From Clostridium thermosuccinogenes (GTDB lineage: Bacteria > Bacillota > Clostridia > Acetivibrionales > DSM-5807), in NCBI RefSeq assembly GCF_002896855.1, contig NZ_CP021850.1, forward strand, positions 645,665-709,664: DNA of 64,000 bases, in the 5' to 3' direction. Shown here piece after piece: positions 53,807 through 63,569 of the stretch. The notes beneath the pieces are model-generated. The model was given only the letters and a program-made list of their open reading frames with translations, had not been told where the DNA came from and ran no database searches. Position 1 is the first letter of the stretch, and each line of letters begins with the position of its first letter. The position numbers and the translations under genes were made by a program.

Positions 53807-53930
53807 AAACCTCCGTCGGAGAGCATGGGGAGTTAAATGGCCAACGTTTTGGAATAGCAATCCCCAGTCGGTATGCTTCTTGAAAAGCTTATGATATCGA
53901 GAAGTTCATGGCGGAGGTTTATACCGGAGG
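53807..53930 (+). ncRNA. Candidate structured RNA or leader before the DUF1858 gene
   Basis: The 440 bp space 53660-54100 has no gene. In it AAACCTCCG (53807-53815) pairs with CGGAGGTTT (53912-53920). Inside are GGGGA/TCCCC (53827 and 53860) and CTTCT/AGAAG (53876 and 53900) stems, giving a closed multi-branch shape. A second ACCGGAGG at 53923-53930 could compete for the same CCTCCG, which would allow two alternative folds. I do not recognise a known riboswitch class. Confidence 0.35.
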
Positions 53931-54100
53931 CAAAAAGGGTAAATTATTAGAGACATTTATTGTTGCGAAATCCATATGTGACAGATGATTATATATTGAA
54001 ATAGTCATAATTACTGGCGTTTTGAAAAGGATAATAATATCAAAGGCCGGCAGAGGTTATAGGAAGGACGTGCTATAAAAGCCATGAAAGGGGGAGGGAT

Positions 54101-54328
54101 ATGGAAAAAACAATAGACCTGTCAAAGACAGTATATGAACTTTGCAAGGATAACCCTGAAATTATAGAAATAATGAAGGAGTTAGGCTTTGAAAGCATTG
54201 GAAATCCGGCAATGCTAAATACTGCAGGACGCTTCATGACTATCCCCAAAGGAGCGGAAATGAAAAACATAAGTCTTGATAAAATCAAAGAAGTACTAAT
54301 AAGCAAAGGATACGAAGTGATCGGATAG
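54101..54328 (+). CDS. DUF1858 protein
   Basis: 75-residue protein equal to one DUF1858 domain, as in the N-terminus of ScdA/YtfE-type iron-sulfur repair proteins. Seen are TVYELCKDNPEIIEIMKELG and the end LDKIKEVLISKGYEV. Its partner, the DUF438 protein, begins 10 bp later and carries hemerythrin-like and PAS domains, which suggests redox or nitric-oxide/oxygen sensing. AAAGGGGGAGGG precedes the ATG. Confidence 0.85.
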   Translation: MEKTIDLSKTVYELCKDNPEIIEIMKELGFESIGNPAMLNTAGRFMTIPKGAEMKNISLDKIKEVLISKGYEVIG

Positions 54329-54338
54329 GAGTGGTTAT

Positions 54339-55583
54339 ATGAGTGAAATGATAAACAACCGTGAATACAGGCAGAAGGTGCTGAAAGAACTTATAATGGA
54401 GCTGCACCATGGAAAGACCGTCGATGAGGTGAAACCCAGGTTTGAAAAGCTTATACAGGGAATTTCAACCAAGGAAATATCTGAAATGGAGCAGTCCTTA
54501 ATCATGGAAGGAATGCCGGTGGAAGAAATTCAAAGGCTTTGCGATGTGCATGCATCTGTGTTCAAAGGGTCCATAGAGGAAATCCACCGGCCTCAGAAGC
54601 CGGAGGATACACCGGGGCATCCTGTGTACATTTTTAAGCTTGAAAACCGGAAGCTGGAAAAGCTGATAAATGAGAGGATAAAACCGCATATTGATAATTT
54701 TAAGGCATCCGGCAGTCGGGAAAATGTCAATCAGCTGCTGGAGGATTTCAACGCTTTGTGGGAGGTGGATAAACACTATTCCAGAAAAGAAAACCTCCTG
54801 TTCCCTTTCATGGAGAAGTACGGCATCGTAGCTCCGCCTAAAGTCATGTGGGGTGTGGATGATGAAGTGAGGGATGAAATCAAGGAAGTCCTGGGGCTGC
54901 TTTCCGATTATCAGGGAGACAGGGATAAGCTGCTGGAAAAAGCAAACGGAGCGATAAACAAGGTTACAGAGATGATATTTAAGGAGGAAAATATCCTTTT
55001 CCCCATGGTTCTGGAGACTCTGGCCGAGGATGAATGGTTAAAGATCGCCGAAGAAAGCGGAGAAATCGGCTATTGCTTGATCGAAGCTCCAAAAGCAGCA
55101 TGGAAGCCATCAAGGGTGAATGTGGAGGATAAGACAAAAGAACAAGTGAAAGAGGAGGGAGTAAAAAATTCTGGGGATGGCTACATACGGTTCGACACAG
55201 GTGTCCTTTCGCCCAAAGAAATAAACGCCATGCTCAATACCTTGCCTCTGGATATTACTTTTGTAGACAAGGATGGAATAGTTAAGTACTTTTCTCAGGG
55301 AAAAGAGAGGATATTTGCCAGAACCAAGGCTGTTATCGGAAGGCAGGTGCAAAATTGCCACCCGCCGGCCAGCGTGCATATTGTTGAGAAGATAGTGGAG
55401 GATCTTAAGGCCGGGAGAAAGGATCATGAAGACTTCTGGATCAAAATGGGCGATAAGTATGTGTTCATCAGGTACTTTGCAGTAAGAGACGAAAAGGGTG
55501 AATACCTGGGCGTTTTGGAAGTTACTCAGGATATAAAGCCTATTCAGGAGATTACAGGAGAAAAGAGGCTGGTATCGGAATAA
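54339..55583 (+). CDS. DUF438 protein with hemerythrin-like and PAS domains
   Basis: 414-residue protein. Residues about 10-75 are the DUF438 domain (RQKVLKELIMELHHGKTVDE and on). Residues 85-240 form a hemerythrin-type four-helix bundle (ERIKPHIDNF, WEVDKHYSRKENLLFPFMEK, FKEENILFPMVLE), whose H and E residues could bind a di-iron centre. Residues 290-405 are a PAS domain (LDITFVDKDGIVKYFSQGKE, YLGVLEVTQDI). It probably senses oxygen or nitric oxide. It follows the DUF1858 gene by 10 bp, with AGGAG before the ATG. Confidence 0.88.
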   Translation: MSEMINNREYRQKVLKELIMELHHGKTVDEVKPRFEKLIQGISTKEISEMEQSLIMEGMPVEEIQRLCDVHASVFKGSIEEIHRPQKPEDTPGHPVYIFKLENRKLEKLINERIKPHIDNFKASGSRENVNQLLEDFNALWEVDKHYSRKENLLFPFMEKYGIVAPPKVMWGVDDEVRDEIKEVLGLLSDYQGDRDKLLEKANGAINKVTEMIFKEENILFPMVLETLAEDEWLKIAEESGEIGYCLIEAPKAAWKPSRVNVEDKTKEQVKEEGVKNSGDGYIRFDTGVLSPKEINAMLNTLPLDITFVDKDGIVKYFSQGKERIFARTKAVIGRQVQNCHPPASVHIVEKIVEDLKAGRKDHEDFWIKMGDKYVFIRYFAVRDEKGEYLGVLEVTQDIKPIQEITGEKRLVSE

Positions 55584-55713
55584 CCCGGTGCAGGCATAGG
55601 TTAAGACCATTTGAGGTGAAATGACAGAAATTTTACTCCGGAAAAATTCGGAAAAGATTTGATGAAAATCCGAAGATAGATTCTTGAATTACGAATTAAA
55701 ATCCGAACATGAA

Positions 55714-55807
55714 AAGAAGACTGAAATACAGTCTTCCATAAGAGTAAATCCATAAAAGAAAAGAAACAGCTAAAGGTATTAGCAGTGGCTAATACCTTTA
55801 GCTGTTT
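55714..55807. terminator. Two tandem hairpins between convergent genes
   Basis: GAAGACTG/CAGTCTTC at 55714-55737, then a 20 bp perfect stem AAACAGCTAAAGGTATTAGC with its complement around AGTG at 55764-55807. The second is a strong bidirectional terminator between the DUF438 gene and the chemotaxis receptor. Confidence 0.88.
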
Positions 55808-55817
55808 ATCCCAATGT

Positions 55818-57818
55818 TTATACCTTGAATTTGGATACCAGTTCGGTCAGTTTTTGCGAACTGTTTTTGGAGATCATGCAGTGCTTTATGACCTCGCTTG
55901 CTTTTTTAACCACCACCGATGTCTTTTGAGCTATGTTCGATGTTCCGTTTGCACCGTCATTGGTTGCCACGGTTATCTCGTTGATTGCCTTAATCATGTT
56001 CTGGACGGAAGCCGACAGCTGTTCCGAGGTGGCGCTGAAATCTGTTGCAATACCGTTTATAAGCTCGGCATCCCTGTTATACTGGTCGCTTATATCCACC
56101 ATCGAGGCATAATCTCCGATCACCGTCTTGTCAATGAAGCTAAGGATTTCCTGCGAGCTTTGGGAGAGGTTTTCCACCGATAACACTACATTTTCGGTGA
56201 CTTTTTGTATTTCATTAACAGCATTTTTTGAATTTTCAGCCAATGCCCTGATCTCGTCCGCTACCACGGCGAAACCTTTGCCTGCTTCACCGGCTCTTGC
56301 TGCTTCTATGGCTGCATTCAGGGCTAAAAGATTGGTACGGGAAGCTATATCCAGAATCGCATCCGACAGGACTTTGATCTGTTCCACAGCCTTTGACTGT
56401 TCAATGGCATTTATCAGCTTCCCATGGGTATTTGTATAGATTTCGGTTGCGCTTCTCTGCGATGCTACAGCCTTTGCCTTGAGATCATTAGCCCTTTTGC
56501 TTATTTCATCGGCAGCTATTGCGCTGTCCTGAGCCTTTGATGCTATGGAATCGATGGCATTTTCGATTTCTGAAGCTGTGGCGTTCATTTCCTGCGTAGA
56601 GGCGGCGGTTTCTTCCATGCCGGCGGACAGCTCTTCCGTTGTGGCGGATACCTCCTCTATTTGTGAATTGAGATCCTCCATGCTCCTGGTTGTAGCTGCA
56701 ACAGCACCGGAAACATTGCCTGCTTCCTTGATGACGCCAGATACAACTTCCTTTATGGAGCTCTGCATTTTTTCAATGGATTTTGTCAACAGACCTATCT
56801 CATCTTTTCTCTTCATATCATTATAAGGTATTGCCTGGGTAAAATCTCCGGCCGCCGTTTGGCTAAGCAGCTTGGAAGCCCGTATAATCGGTTTTGTGAT
56901 GCCGGATGCAACTAAATATGCTATGACTGCTCCTAATAGCAGAAATGAGGCTGATGTGATGAGAACATAAATCTGAAGCTTTTTTAAGCCTTCCAGGACT
57001 TCATCTTCATAAGCCTCTACGGTAAGATACCAGTCCATATCCTTAACAGGAGAAAATCCCATAATTATCGAAGTGCCTTGGGTTTCATATTTTCCGGACC
57101 CCTCTTTTTCTTCGATTACCCGCTGATGAAGCCGGGCGAGAGATGTAAGCGACAGATCATCTTTAGAGCTCTCGATTGCATTAAACATATTCAGCACCAG
57201 CTCTTTATTTTGGTGAGCTATGGTGACGCCTGACTTGTTTATAAGACTTGCCTTTCCGGATTGACCGAAAGTGATGTCATTGGTTATATTGCATAAAGAG
57301 GTACCGTCCCTGACAGCAACCAACACACCTACGATCTCGTCCTTGTCATTCTTTATCGGAACACCAAAAGACAATATTATAGAACCGTTTTGCTTGCTTA
57401 TTATCGGATCGGAAACGGCCCTTTCCCCATTAATCGGTTTGGTGAAATGGATTCTGTCGCTGATATCTGTGGTTGTGTCGTTGGTCGCTTTCATCATGCC
57501 GTTAGTATCAGCTATACCCATTCTCAGATATCCTTCCAGTTCTACCTCTCTGCTTAGAAATTCCAATTTTTCCTCTATAGGAATGGTCATATCAGATATT
57601 TCGCGCATTGAGGCTATTACTTCAAGACTGTTGAGAGTGTCGTCAATATAACTTTTTACAACTTTTGCTCCTTGGGAGGCGATTTTTATAAGGGAGCTTT
57701 CCGCCTCTTGCCTGACTGCTTCTGCCGAAGTTGCGTACATAATTCCGCTTAGTCCCAGACATGTTACTACTATCAGTGGCAGATAGATTAGAACAATTTT
57801 TGTTTTCAGACTTTTCAT
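55818..57818 (-). CDS. Methyl-accepting chemotaxis protein
   Basis: 666-residue receptor. The first membrane span is at about residues 8-30 and the second at about 282-304 ([20 protein letters not shown]). Between them is an extracellular dCache-like sensor. A HAMP domain follows ([20 protein letters not shown]), then the signalling coiled coil with the conserved tip [20 protein letters not shown]. It passes a ligand signal to CheA. The ligand is unknown. The start ATG at 57818 has TGAGGGA before it. It is a single gene; the space to 58156 holds the divergent control region. Confidence 0.94.
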   Translation of the reverse strand: MKSLKTKIVLIYLPLIVVTCLGLSGIMYATSAEAVRQEAESSLIKIASQGAKVVKSYIDDTLNSLEVIASMREISDMTIPIEEKLEFLSREVELEGYLRMGIADTNGMMKATNDTTTDISDRIHFTKPINGERAVSDPIISKQNGSIILSFGVPIKNDKDEIVGVLVAVRDGTSLCNITNDITFGQSGKASLINKSGVTIAHQNKELVLNMFNAIESSKDDLSLTSLARLHQRVIEEKEGSGKYETQGTSIIMGFSPVKDMDWYLTVEAYEDEVLEGLKKLQIYVLITSASFLLLGAVIAYLVASGITKPIIRASKLLSQTAAGDFTQAIPYNDMKRKDEIGLLTKSIEKMQSSIKEVVSGVIKEAGNVSGAVAATTRSMEDLNSQIEEVSATTEELSAGMEETAASTQEMNATASEIENAIDSIASKAQDSAIAADEISKRANDLKAKAVASQRSATEIYTNTHGKLINAIEQSKAVEQIKVLSDAILDIASRTNLLALNAAIEAARAGEAGKGFAVVADEIRALAENSKNAVNEIQKVTENVVLSVENLSQSSQEILSFIDKTVIGDYASMVDISDQYNRDAELINGIATDFSATSEQLSASVQNMIKAINEITVATNDGANGTSNIAQKTSVVVKKASEVIKHCMISKNSSQKLTELVSKFKV

Positions 57819-58156
57819 AGAAATCCCTCACTTTTCTAATGCTGAGATTCGGATCATATAAACTGAAATCTTATCTTGAAAATTAAAGAAATCATATTTA
57901 CATAATCCGGAAAGAAGATGCTTTGAACGTTGTAACTTTTTTGCAAAATCATTAAGTACGGCTTTTCTACATACCTTTCCTGCTGGTTTTCTTTACATCA
58001 TTTAGAAAGAATTATGTATACATAAAAAATTATAGTACAAGGAAACTGATGATACAAGTAAAATAATGTCTAAATTTATCGTAGTTGTTAATAGTTGATA
58101 ATTGTCTCCTAATGGCATATAATTTACTGATAATAGTATCAGGAGGTGTAAAAATT

Positions 58157-58882
58157 TTGCTTTTTAAGAAATCTCTTTTTGTGATTTTGCTTTTGCTGTT
58201 GCTGTTGGTAGCAGCCATTGCTCCCGTATGCTATGCCAATTCGGCAGAACCGCCGTCAATTGTGATTATTGTACCAGGCGTAAAAAAAGATCTTGAAATA
58301 AGCATAGGATCAGGCGATATCTTTTCTAAAGCCAGTAAGACGGTTAAAGCTTTTGAAAGCTATTATGTTTTTTATAACAGAGACTTAAAGGCGGATGGCG
58401 ACTACACATTAAAAATCACTACCGAAGGCACTACCTACGAGATTGAGATGAATGACAAGCCATTGAAAAATTACAACAATATATATACTCTGAATTTGAA
58501 AAATAAAACTCTGACACGTGGAAAATCAACGTTAAGATCTATTCTCCTGGTGTCTTTCAGATTAATCCTTACCCTTTTCATAGAAGCTGGTGTCTTCACG
58601 TTGTTTAAATATAAGGAAAAGAGATCTTGGATTGCTTTCCTTATTATCAATTTGATCAGCCAGGGAGTTTTGAATATTTGGCTTAACACTGCCAGCCCCT
58701 TGGGTTCTTATTTGATCCTGCTCCTGATATTTGGAGAGATATTTGTTTTCATTTTTGAGATATTTGCTTTCCTGCTAACAGTAAAGGAGAGTAAAGCCGC
58801 AATTACGGCTTCATATGTAATAGTGGCAAATCTGTTCAGCCTGGTGGCAGGAGGTTATATTATCACATATCTTCCGATTTAA
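58157..58882 (+). CDS. Membrane protein with signal peptide, 241 residues
   Basis: Not recognised. The start is TTG at 58157, 10 bp behind AGGAGG. A signal peptide or first span (LFVILLLLLLLVAAIAPVCYA) is followed by a beta-type extracellular domain of about 100 residues (VVIIVPGVKKDLEISIGSGD-like). Four spans then follow (LLVSFRLILTLFIEAGVFTL, IAFLIINLISQGVLNIW, SYLILLLIFGEIFVFIF, ASYVIVANLFSLVAGGYI). It looks like a small integral membrane protein with an outward-facing domain; the role is unknown. Confidence 0.7.
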   Translation: MLFKKSLFVILLLLLLLVAAIAPVCYANSAEPPSIVIIVPGVKKDLEISIGSGDIFSKASKTVKAFESYYVFYNRDLKADGDYTLKITTEGTTYEIEMNDKPLKNYNNIYTLNLKNKTLTRGKSTLRSILLVSFRLILTLFIEAGVFTLFKYKEKRSWIAFLIINLISQGVLNIWLNTASPLGSYLILLLIFGEIFVFIFEIFAFLLTVKESKAAITASYVIVANLFSLVAGGYIITYLPI

Positions 58883-59077
58883 ATGAGTCGACATTTTATA
58901 TTTTTGATCTTTTATAAACTGTCAAAAAAATATAGTGTTCTGGACATGATATGATATAATTTTATATGTATATCATATTCCGGTATGCTTTTGCTTTTTG
59001 AAACACAGAAACAGCGGTACTGGTCTGTTTCATAGGAAGAAATCACAATTTTGTTATGGGAATGGTGCGTTATAGTT

Positions 59078-60238
59078 ATGAAAGGTTCAGGTTTTTTATA
59101 CCAAAAAGTTTATGAAGATATAAAAGAAGAAATTGAAAATGGAACACTGGCTCCGGGCACAAAAATCAGTTCCGAAAAGCAGCTGGCATCTAAATATGGT
59201 ATCAGCACCATTACTGTAAAGACTGCTTTGGGACTGCTTACTGAGGAAGGCCTGGTAAAGAGGGTTCCGGGCAAGGGAACTTTCGTGGCTGGACACGAAA
59301 GCAATGCTGCTCCAAAGGATAAACATCATGCCGGAGATGCGGAGCACAGGCCCATCATCGGAGTGGTGCTGGAGCATGTCTCATCAACTTTCGGCCTCGA
59401 TATGATGTATCATATGGACAGGATAGCCATGGAAAAAGGATATCGCTTGTGCATCCGTTTTTCTTATACAGATCAGGAAAAGGAGACGGAAGAAATAGAT
59501 TTTTTGCTGTCCCTTGGGGTTTGCGGACTAATCATAATGCCTTCCCACGGCAGCCATTATAATACAAAAATACTCAAGCTGGTAGTGGATAAATTTCCGG
59601 TGGTGCTGATAGATAAAAGCCTGGAAGGTATACCTGTACCGTCGGTATGCACAGACAATGATCAGTGCTCAAGGGCCCTTGTGGATTTTTTGGTTGGCAG
59701 GGGATACAGGAATATAGGGATTGTAACGTCACAGAATGATGGAATAAGTTCCATAAAGGAACGAAAAAAGGGGTTTTATGACAGTCTGGCAGCTAATTCA
59801 CTGCCGGTGAACGACGAATGCGTTATTCAATTAAAGGTGGACTCAATACAGGTAACCGGAAAGTCTATAGAAGAACAGAATATAAAGCATATTTCCAATT
59901 ATTTAAAAAGACATCCTGATATTGATTCCTTGATATGTCTGGAAGGTGGATTTCTTCTTGATATATATAAAGCATGTGAAAATTTAGGGAAGAGGATCCC
60001 TGAAGATATCGCTGTGTGCAGCATTGATGAGGACAGCAATGCTTCTACAGGATTCTTTTTCACCCATGTCAAGCAGGATGAACTGGCTATTGCTGAAAAG
60101 GCTATGGAACTGATTGTTGCCATGTTAAACGGGGAAAATAATATAGAAATTACGAATTATAAGATCCCGGGAATATTTAAAACCGGCAGGTCTACCGGTA
60201 CGAAAAATACCAAAGAACATGATCCGGTGAAAGACTAA
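59078..60238 (+). CDS. GntR-LacI hybrid transcription regulator (AraR-like)
   Basis: 386-residue regulator. The N-terminal 70 residues are a GntR winged helix (EIENGTLAPGTKISSEKQLA, then SKYGISTITVKTALGLLTEE). Residues 90-375 form a LacI-type sugar-binding domain (IGVVLEHVSSTFGLDMM, VCTDNDQCSRALVDFLVGRG). AraR of Bacillus has this layout and represses sugar genes. The sugar transporter starting at 61021 is the likely target; a perfect palindrome lies in that promoter region. The ATG at 59078 has only a weak ribosome site; an upstream start at 59051 is possible. Confidence 0.88.
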   Translation: MKGSGFLYQKVYEDIKEEIENGTLAPGTKISSEKQLASKYGISTITVKTALGLLTEEGLVKRVPGKGTFVAGHESNAAPKDKHHAGDAEHRPIIGVVLEHVSSTFGLDMMYHMDRIAMEKGYRLCIRFSYTDQEKETEEIDFLLSLGVCGLIIMPSHGSHYNTKILKLVVDKFPVVLIDKSLEGIPVPSVCTDNDQCSRALVDFLVGRGYRNIGIVTSQNDGISSIKERKKGFYDSLAANSLPVNDECVIQLKVDSIQVTGKSIEEQNIKHISNYLKRHPDIDSLICLEGGFLLDIYKACENLGKRIPEDIAVCSIDEDSNASTGFFFTHVKQDELAIAEKAMELIVAMLNGENNIEITNYKIPGIFKTGRSTGTKNTKEHDPVKD

Positions 60239-60405
60239 CCCATGCACAGGCTTAAAAATCGGAATGAGGCTTCTGCGCAAGCTTATTGGAGCCGGAAAAG
60301 ACCGGGTAAGTGATAAAAATTTAGCAGTGGTAATAAAGGCTAGGCAAGAGAGTACTGATTGAGAGAGTAAAGGTATTGCGGCCGGGTATCGGGGTTTAAT
60401 GCGAT

Positions 60406-60438
60406 AAAAAACAGGTGGTATATGCCACCTGTTTTTTA
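60406..60438. terminator. Terminator of the GntR-LacI gene
   Basis: AAAAAACAGGTGG pairs perfectly with CCACCTGTTTTTT around TATATG. Confidence 0.9.
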
Positions 60439-60911
60439 TATTTATATTTAATATACACATTATATGCGGAAAACATAGAGAGTATAATAATTATAGTAAA
60501 TATAATGTATATAATAAATATAATGATTATATTTTTTTAACGAGTTTGAAATAATTCTTTGTTAAAAAAATATCGGAAATCCGATGAAAAATCATGAGTT
60601 TTTAAGAAGGGGTCTTTGCTGTCAAACATAGGAGAAAATTCAAATTTTATATCAGAAATTGATGCAAGCTTAAAATATGAGTGTACTGTAAGCCAGACAA
60701 GAAGCTGGTTTGACAGCTCTGGAAGTGATACATGGGACACATTTTGCTGGCTAATGCTGTCAGGTACTTTCGAGGTTTGTTTATTAAATTCAAAAATTTT
60801 TTTAATAATAAAAAATTATAGTTGAACATATGTGCAATACATGGTAATATATTAATATAATTTAACAACTGTTGCGTATTATATGTAATAGTTGTGCAAC
60901 ATCTTAAGTTC

Positions 60912-60923
60912 TAACCCGGGTTA
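60912..60923. promoter_or_regulatory. Palindromic candidate operator before the sugar transporter
   Basis: TAACCCGGGTTA is a perfect 12 bp palindrome with a central CG, the form bound by LacI-family domains. It lies 97 bp before the start of the lipoprotein gene. The long space 60439-61020 is otherwise very AT-rich; a 69-residue frame at 60616 lacks a convincing start and is not called. Confidence 0.5.
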
Positions 60924-61020
60924 TACTTATTCTTACGCAAGATCTATCAGAATTTTCACAGCATTGGTGTGTCATTCAAGAAAAGACAAGTCAAAATGTA
61001 ATTTTAAGGAGGTCTATTAA

Positions 61021-62499
61021 ATGAAAAAGGTACTATCCATCCTTCTTGTTCTGGCGTTAGGTTTGAGTCTTTTTGCCGGTTGTGCAAAGAAAGAATCCAA
61101 CTCTTCAGACACCGGATCAAGCACAACTCAATCCAATCAAACTGCTGACCAAACTCAAAAGACTGAAGAAACACCAAAGGCCGATGAAACATCGGAAGTA
61201 GGTGGAGAAATAAGAATGTTGACTAGTGTCACCGGCGGTAAAGATGATGAAGAGATGAAGTTGTTCGCAGAAGCTTTAGGTAAAGCTACCGGTATGAAAG
61301 TTACCATGGAAAAGCCCGCATCGGACTATACCAATGTAGTTATGCAGAAGCTTCAGGGCGGAGAAAAATATGACCTTATTTATGTCAACATGCAGCAGTA
61401 TCTGAATCTGGTAGAACAGGGAGCTCTCCTGGATCTCACCGATTTTATCAAGTCCTCAAAGATCTTTTCTGATCCGGCATCTATAAATCCTCAGGAATTA
61501 AAGGACATCGAAGTGGATGGAAAGATTTATGCCGGCTTCAACAAAAAGGAAATTCACAGGGTAGTAGGTATGAACAAGATTCATCTCCAATCTGCACAAA
61601 TTGATTATAAGCAGATTGATCCTACCTTGGACGGTTATTATGATGTATTTAAGAAACTGAAAGCAGCTATAAATACACCCAATTATTACCCCTTTAATGC
61701 TGTGGTCAGCGAAGTTTATGACCTCCAGCCATGGTTTGCATCATTAGGACTCAAGAGTGGCGTCGTAATTGACAGCGATGGAAAGAAATATGTACCGTTT
61801 TCAACAGATGCAGCAGCTCCGGTTTGGGAGTGGTTTGCAAAACTCTATAAGGAAGGTCTCATAGATCCTGCTTCCGCGGTAGATAAAACGAAGGATCTGA
61901 GAGCGAAGATGGGAGCATCATCTCAGCTTACCAGTGTGACCGTTGACTGGGCCGCATGGATTGGACTGCACAATGCCAATGCTTTGGCTGAAAACATAGG
62001 TCCGGATAAATATGAGATTGTTTCCCTTCCCGGAACCAAAACACCGGACGGCAACTACATGCTGACAAAAGGAAGCGCCAGCTTGTGGGTAATCCCGGCT
62101 AATGCTCCAAATCCTGAAGGGGCTAAAAAGATGCTTGAATTCTTTGCTTCCCAGGAAGGCGGAGAGCTTCTCTCAGTAGGTATTGAAGGACACGACTATA
62201 CTGTCGAAAATGGAAAATATGTGCTGACAGAAATAGGTAAAGCTCACGGTAATGACCATGGAGCTCCTGTTCCGATATTTGAAAAATTCCAGCATCCGAT
62301 AGGATTCAACCCTGGATTTGAAGAAGCTATGTCCTACGGAAAGTATGCTTCCATAGAGCTGCCCATATCTAATGAGGGAGACTACAAGGAAATTGTAGGC
62401 AAATGGGGTGTGCAGATTATGAAGGGTGAAGTTTCTGCCGCCGAAGGTCTGGCTTCCATGAGGGAAGAGCTTATAAGCAGGAAAGTAACTGATAAATAA
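61021..62499 (+). CDS. Sugar ABC transporter substrate-binding lipoprotein
   Basis: 492-residue lipoprotein of the extracellular solute-binding family used with LplB/LplC-type permeases. The lipobox is LFAGC at residues 18-22, followed by a Ser/Thr/Gln-rich linker (to about residue 62). The binding domain shows YDLIYVNMQQYLNLVEQGALLDL and similar loops. The ligand is probably an oligosaccharide. AAGGAGGT precedes the ATG. Two permease genes follow; no ATPase is visible before the window ends, so the ATPase at 41176 may serve it. Confidence 0.93.
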   Translation: MKKVLSILLVLALGLSLFAGCAKKESNSSDTGSSTTQSNQTADQTQKTEETPKADETSEVGGEIRMLTSVTGGKDDEEMKLFAEALGKATGMKVTMEKPASDYTNVVMQKLQGGEKYDLIYVNMQQYLNLVEQGALLDLTDFIKSSKIFSDPASINPQELKDIEVDGKIYAGFNKKEIHRVVGMNKIHLQSAQIDYKQIDPTLDGYYDVFKKLKAAINTPNYYPFNAVVSEVYDLQPWFASLGLKSGVVIDSDGKKYVPFSTDAAAPVWEWFAKLYKEGLIDPASAVDKTKDLRAKMGASSQLTSVTVDWAAWIGLHNANALAENIGPDKYEIVSLPGTKTPDGNYMLTKGSASLWVIPANAPNPEGAKKMLEFFASQEGGELLSVGIEGHDYTVENGKYVLTEIGKAHGNDHGAPVPIFEKFQHPIGFNPGFEEAMSYGKYASIELPISNEGDYKEIVGKWGVQIMKGEVSAAEGLASMREELISRKVTDK

Positions 62500-62547
62500 T
62501 GCTCTTAGCGCATAAGCAAATTTAAAGGAACATATATTTTGCTCAGA

Positions 62548-62579
62548 GGCTGGAAGCCTATGACTGATAGCTTCCAGCC
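62548..62579 (+). terminator. Stem-loop between lipoprotein and permease genes
   Basis: GGCTGGAAGC pairs perfectly with GCTTCCAGCC around 12 bases. There is no T run, so it is more likely an RNA-stabilising or attenuating element that lets the binding protein be made in excess. Confidence 0.6.
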
Positions 62580-62644
62580 TTAGTGCTTCTCAAATCTGCC
62601 GATGCAACAGTTCAACTTATCTTTACTGAAAGTGAGGTTAAAGG

Positions 62645-63547
62645 ATGACCACAAGAAAGTTATGGAAGCAGGTTAAAAAATACAAATTGATTTATGCCAT
62701 GCTTTTTCCAATAGCACTTTATTTCATAGTGTTTTCCTATTACCCCTTGGCTCTTGGAATCCTCAACAGCTTCAGGAAGTCAAAGCTCATAGGTCCTCCC
62801 GAATTTGTAGGCCTTGACAACTACAAGGAGGTTTTGGCCAATCCCTTATATTTGAATGCTTTGGAAAACACAGTCGTAGTAGGACTTTTTACATTTATTG
62901 TTCAGTTTGCTTTTGGGCTTTTAATAGCCTTGTCGTTAAATGAAGTAAGGATTAAGTTTGTCAAATCCGCCATCCAATCGGTCACTTACCTGCCCAATCT
63001 GCTTTCATGGGCAATAGTAGGAGGTATGTGGATTACAATTCTATCACCGTCAGGGATGGTGAATGCCATTCGACAGATAATGTATGGGGACGGAATAAAT
63101 CCGATTATCTATATGTCTGAGCCCAAGTTTGCGAGGACAATAATGGTGCTTACCGGTGCATGGAAAGGAGCGGGATACTTTGCTGTCCTGTTTATAGCTG
63201 CAATAGTGAGCATCAACCAATCTATTTATGAATCGGCAAGAATAGACGGCGCTTCCAGATTCAAGCAGATCGTATATATAACCATTCCCAGTCTGGTTTC
63301 TACCATGAAGGTTATAGTTGTACTGGGTTCCATGAGTATCCTGAGAAATTTTGACCAGATTTTTGTAATGGGTAATTCAATGATTTATGATAAAGTCAGA
63401 AATCTTCTGTATCTCATATACACCGATGGTATAGTCAATTTTAAAGTTGGATTGGCTACAGCAGCGGCAACAATAGTGCTCATCGCCACCTTCTTGCTTT
63501 CAACTTTTGTGCGCAAGCTGACCAGATATGATGAAACATATAGCTGA
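62645..63547 (+). CDS. Sugar ABC transporter permease, LplB type
   Basis: 300-residue membrane protein with six spans, of the MalF/LplB group. The first span is at about residues 15-36 (IYAMLFPIALYFIVFSYYPL). The EAA loop that contacts the ATPase reads YESARIDGASRFKQIVYITI. The start ATG at 62645 follows AAAGG. It is the second gene of the operon and forms a heterodimer with the next permease. Confidence 0.93.
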   Translation: MTTRKLWKQVKKYKLIYAMLFPIALYFIVFSYYPLALGILNSFRKSKLIGPPEFVGLDNYKEVLANPLYLNALENTVVVGLFTFIVQFAFGLLIALSLNEVRIKFVKSAIQSVTYLPNLLSWAIVGGMWITILSPSGMVNAIRQIMYGDGINPIIYMSEPKFARTIMVLTGAWKGAGYFAVLFIAAIVSINQSIYESARIDGASRFKQIVYITIPSLVSTMKVIVVLGSMSILRNFDQIFVMGNSMIYDKVRNLLYLIYTDGIVNFKVGLATAAATIVLIATFLLSTFVRKLTRYDETYS

Positions 63548-63569
63548 TAAGGCGGTTCAGGAGGTTAAA

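Noticed and set aside
60616-60825. 69-residue open frame before the sugar transporter
   Set aside because: It has only a TTG start with a badly spaced ribosome site and unconvincing composition.
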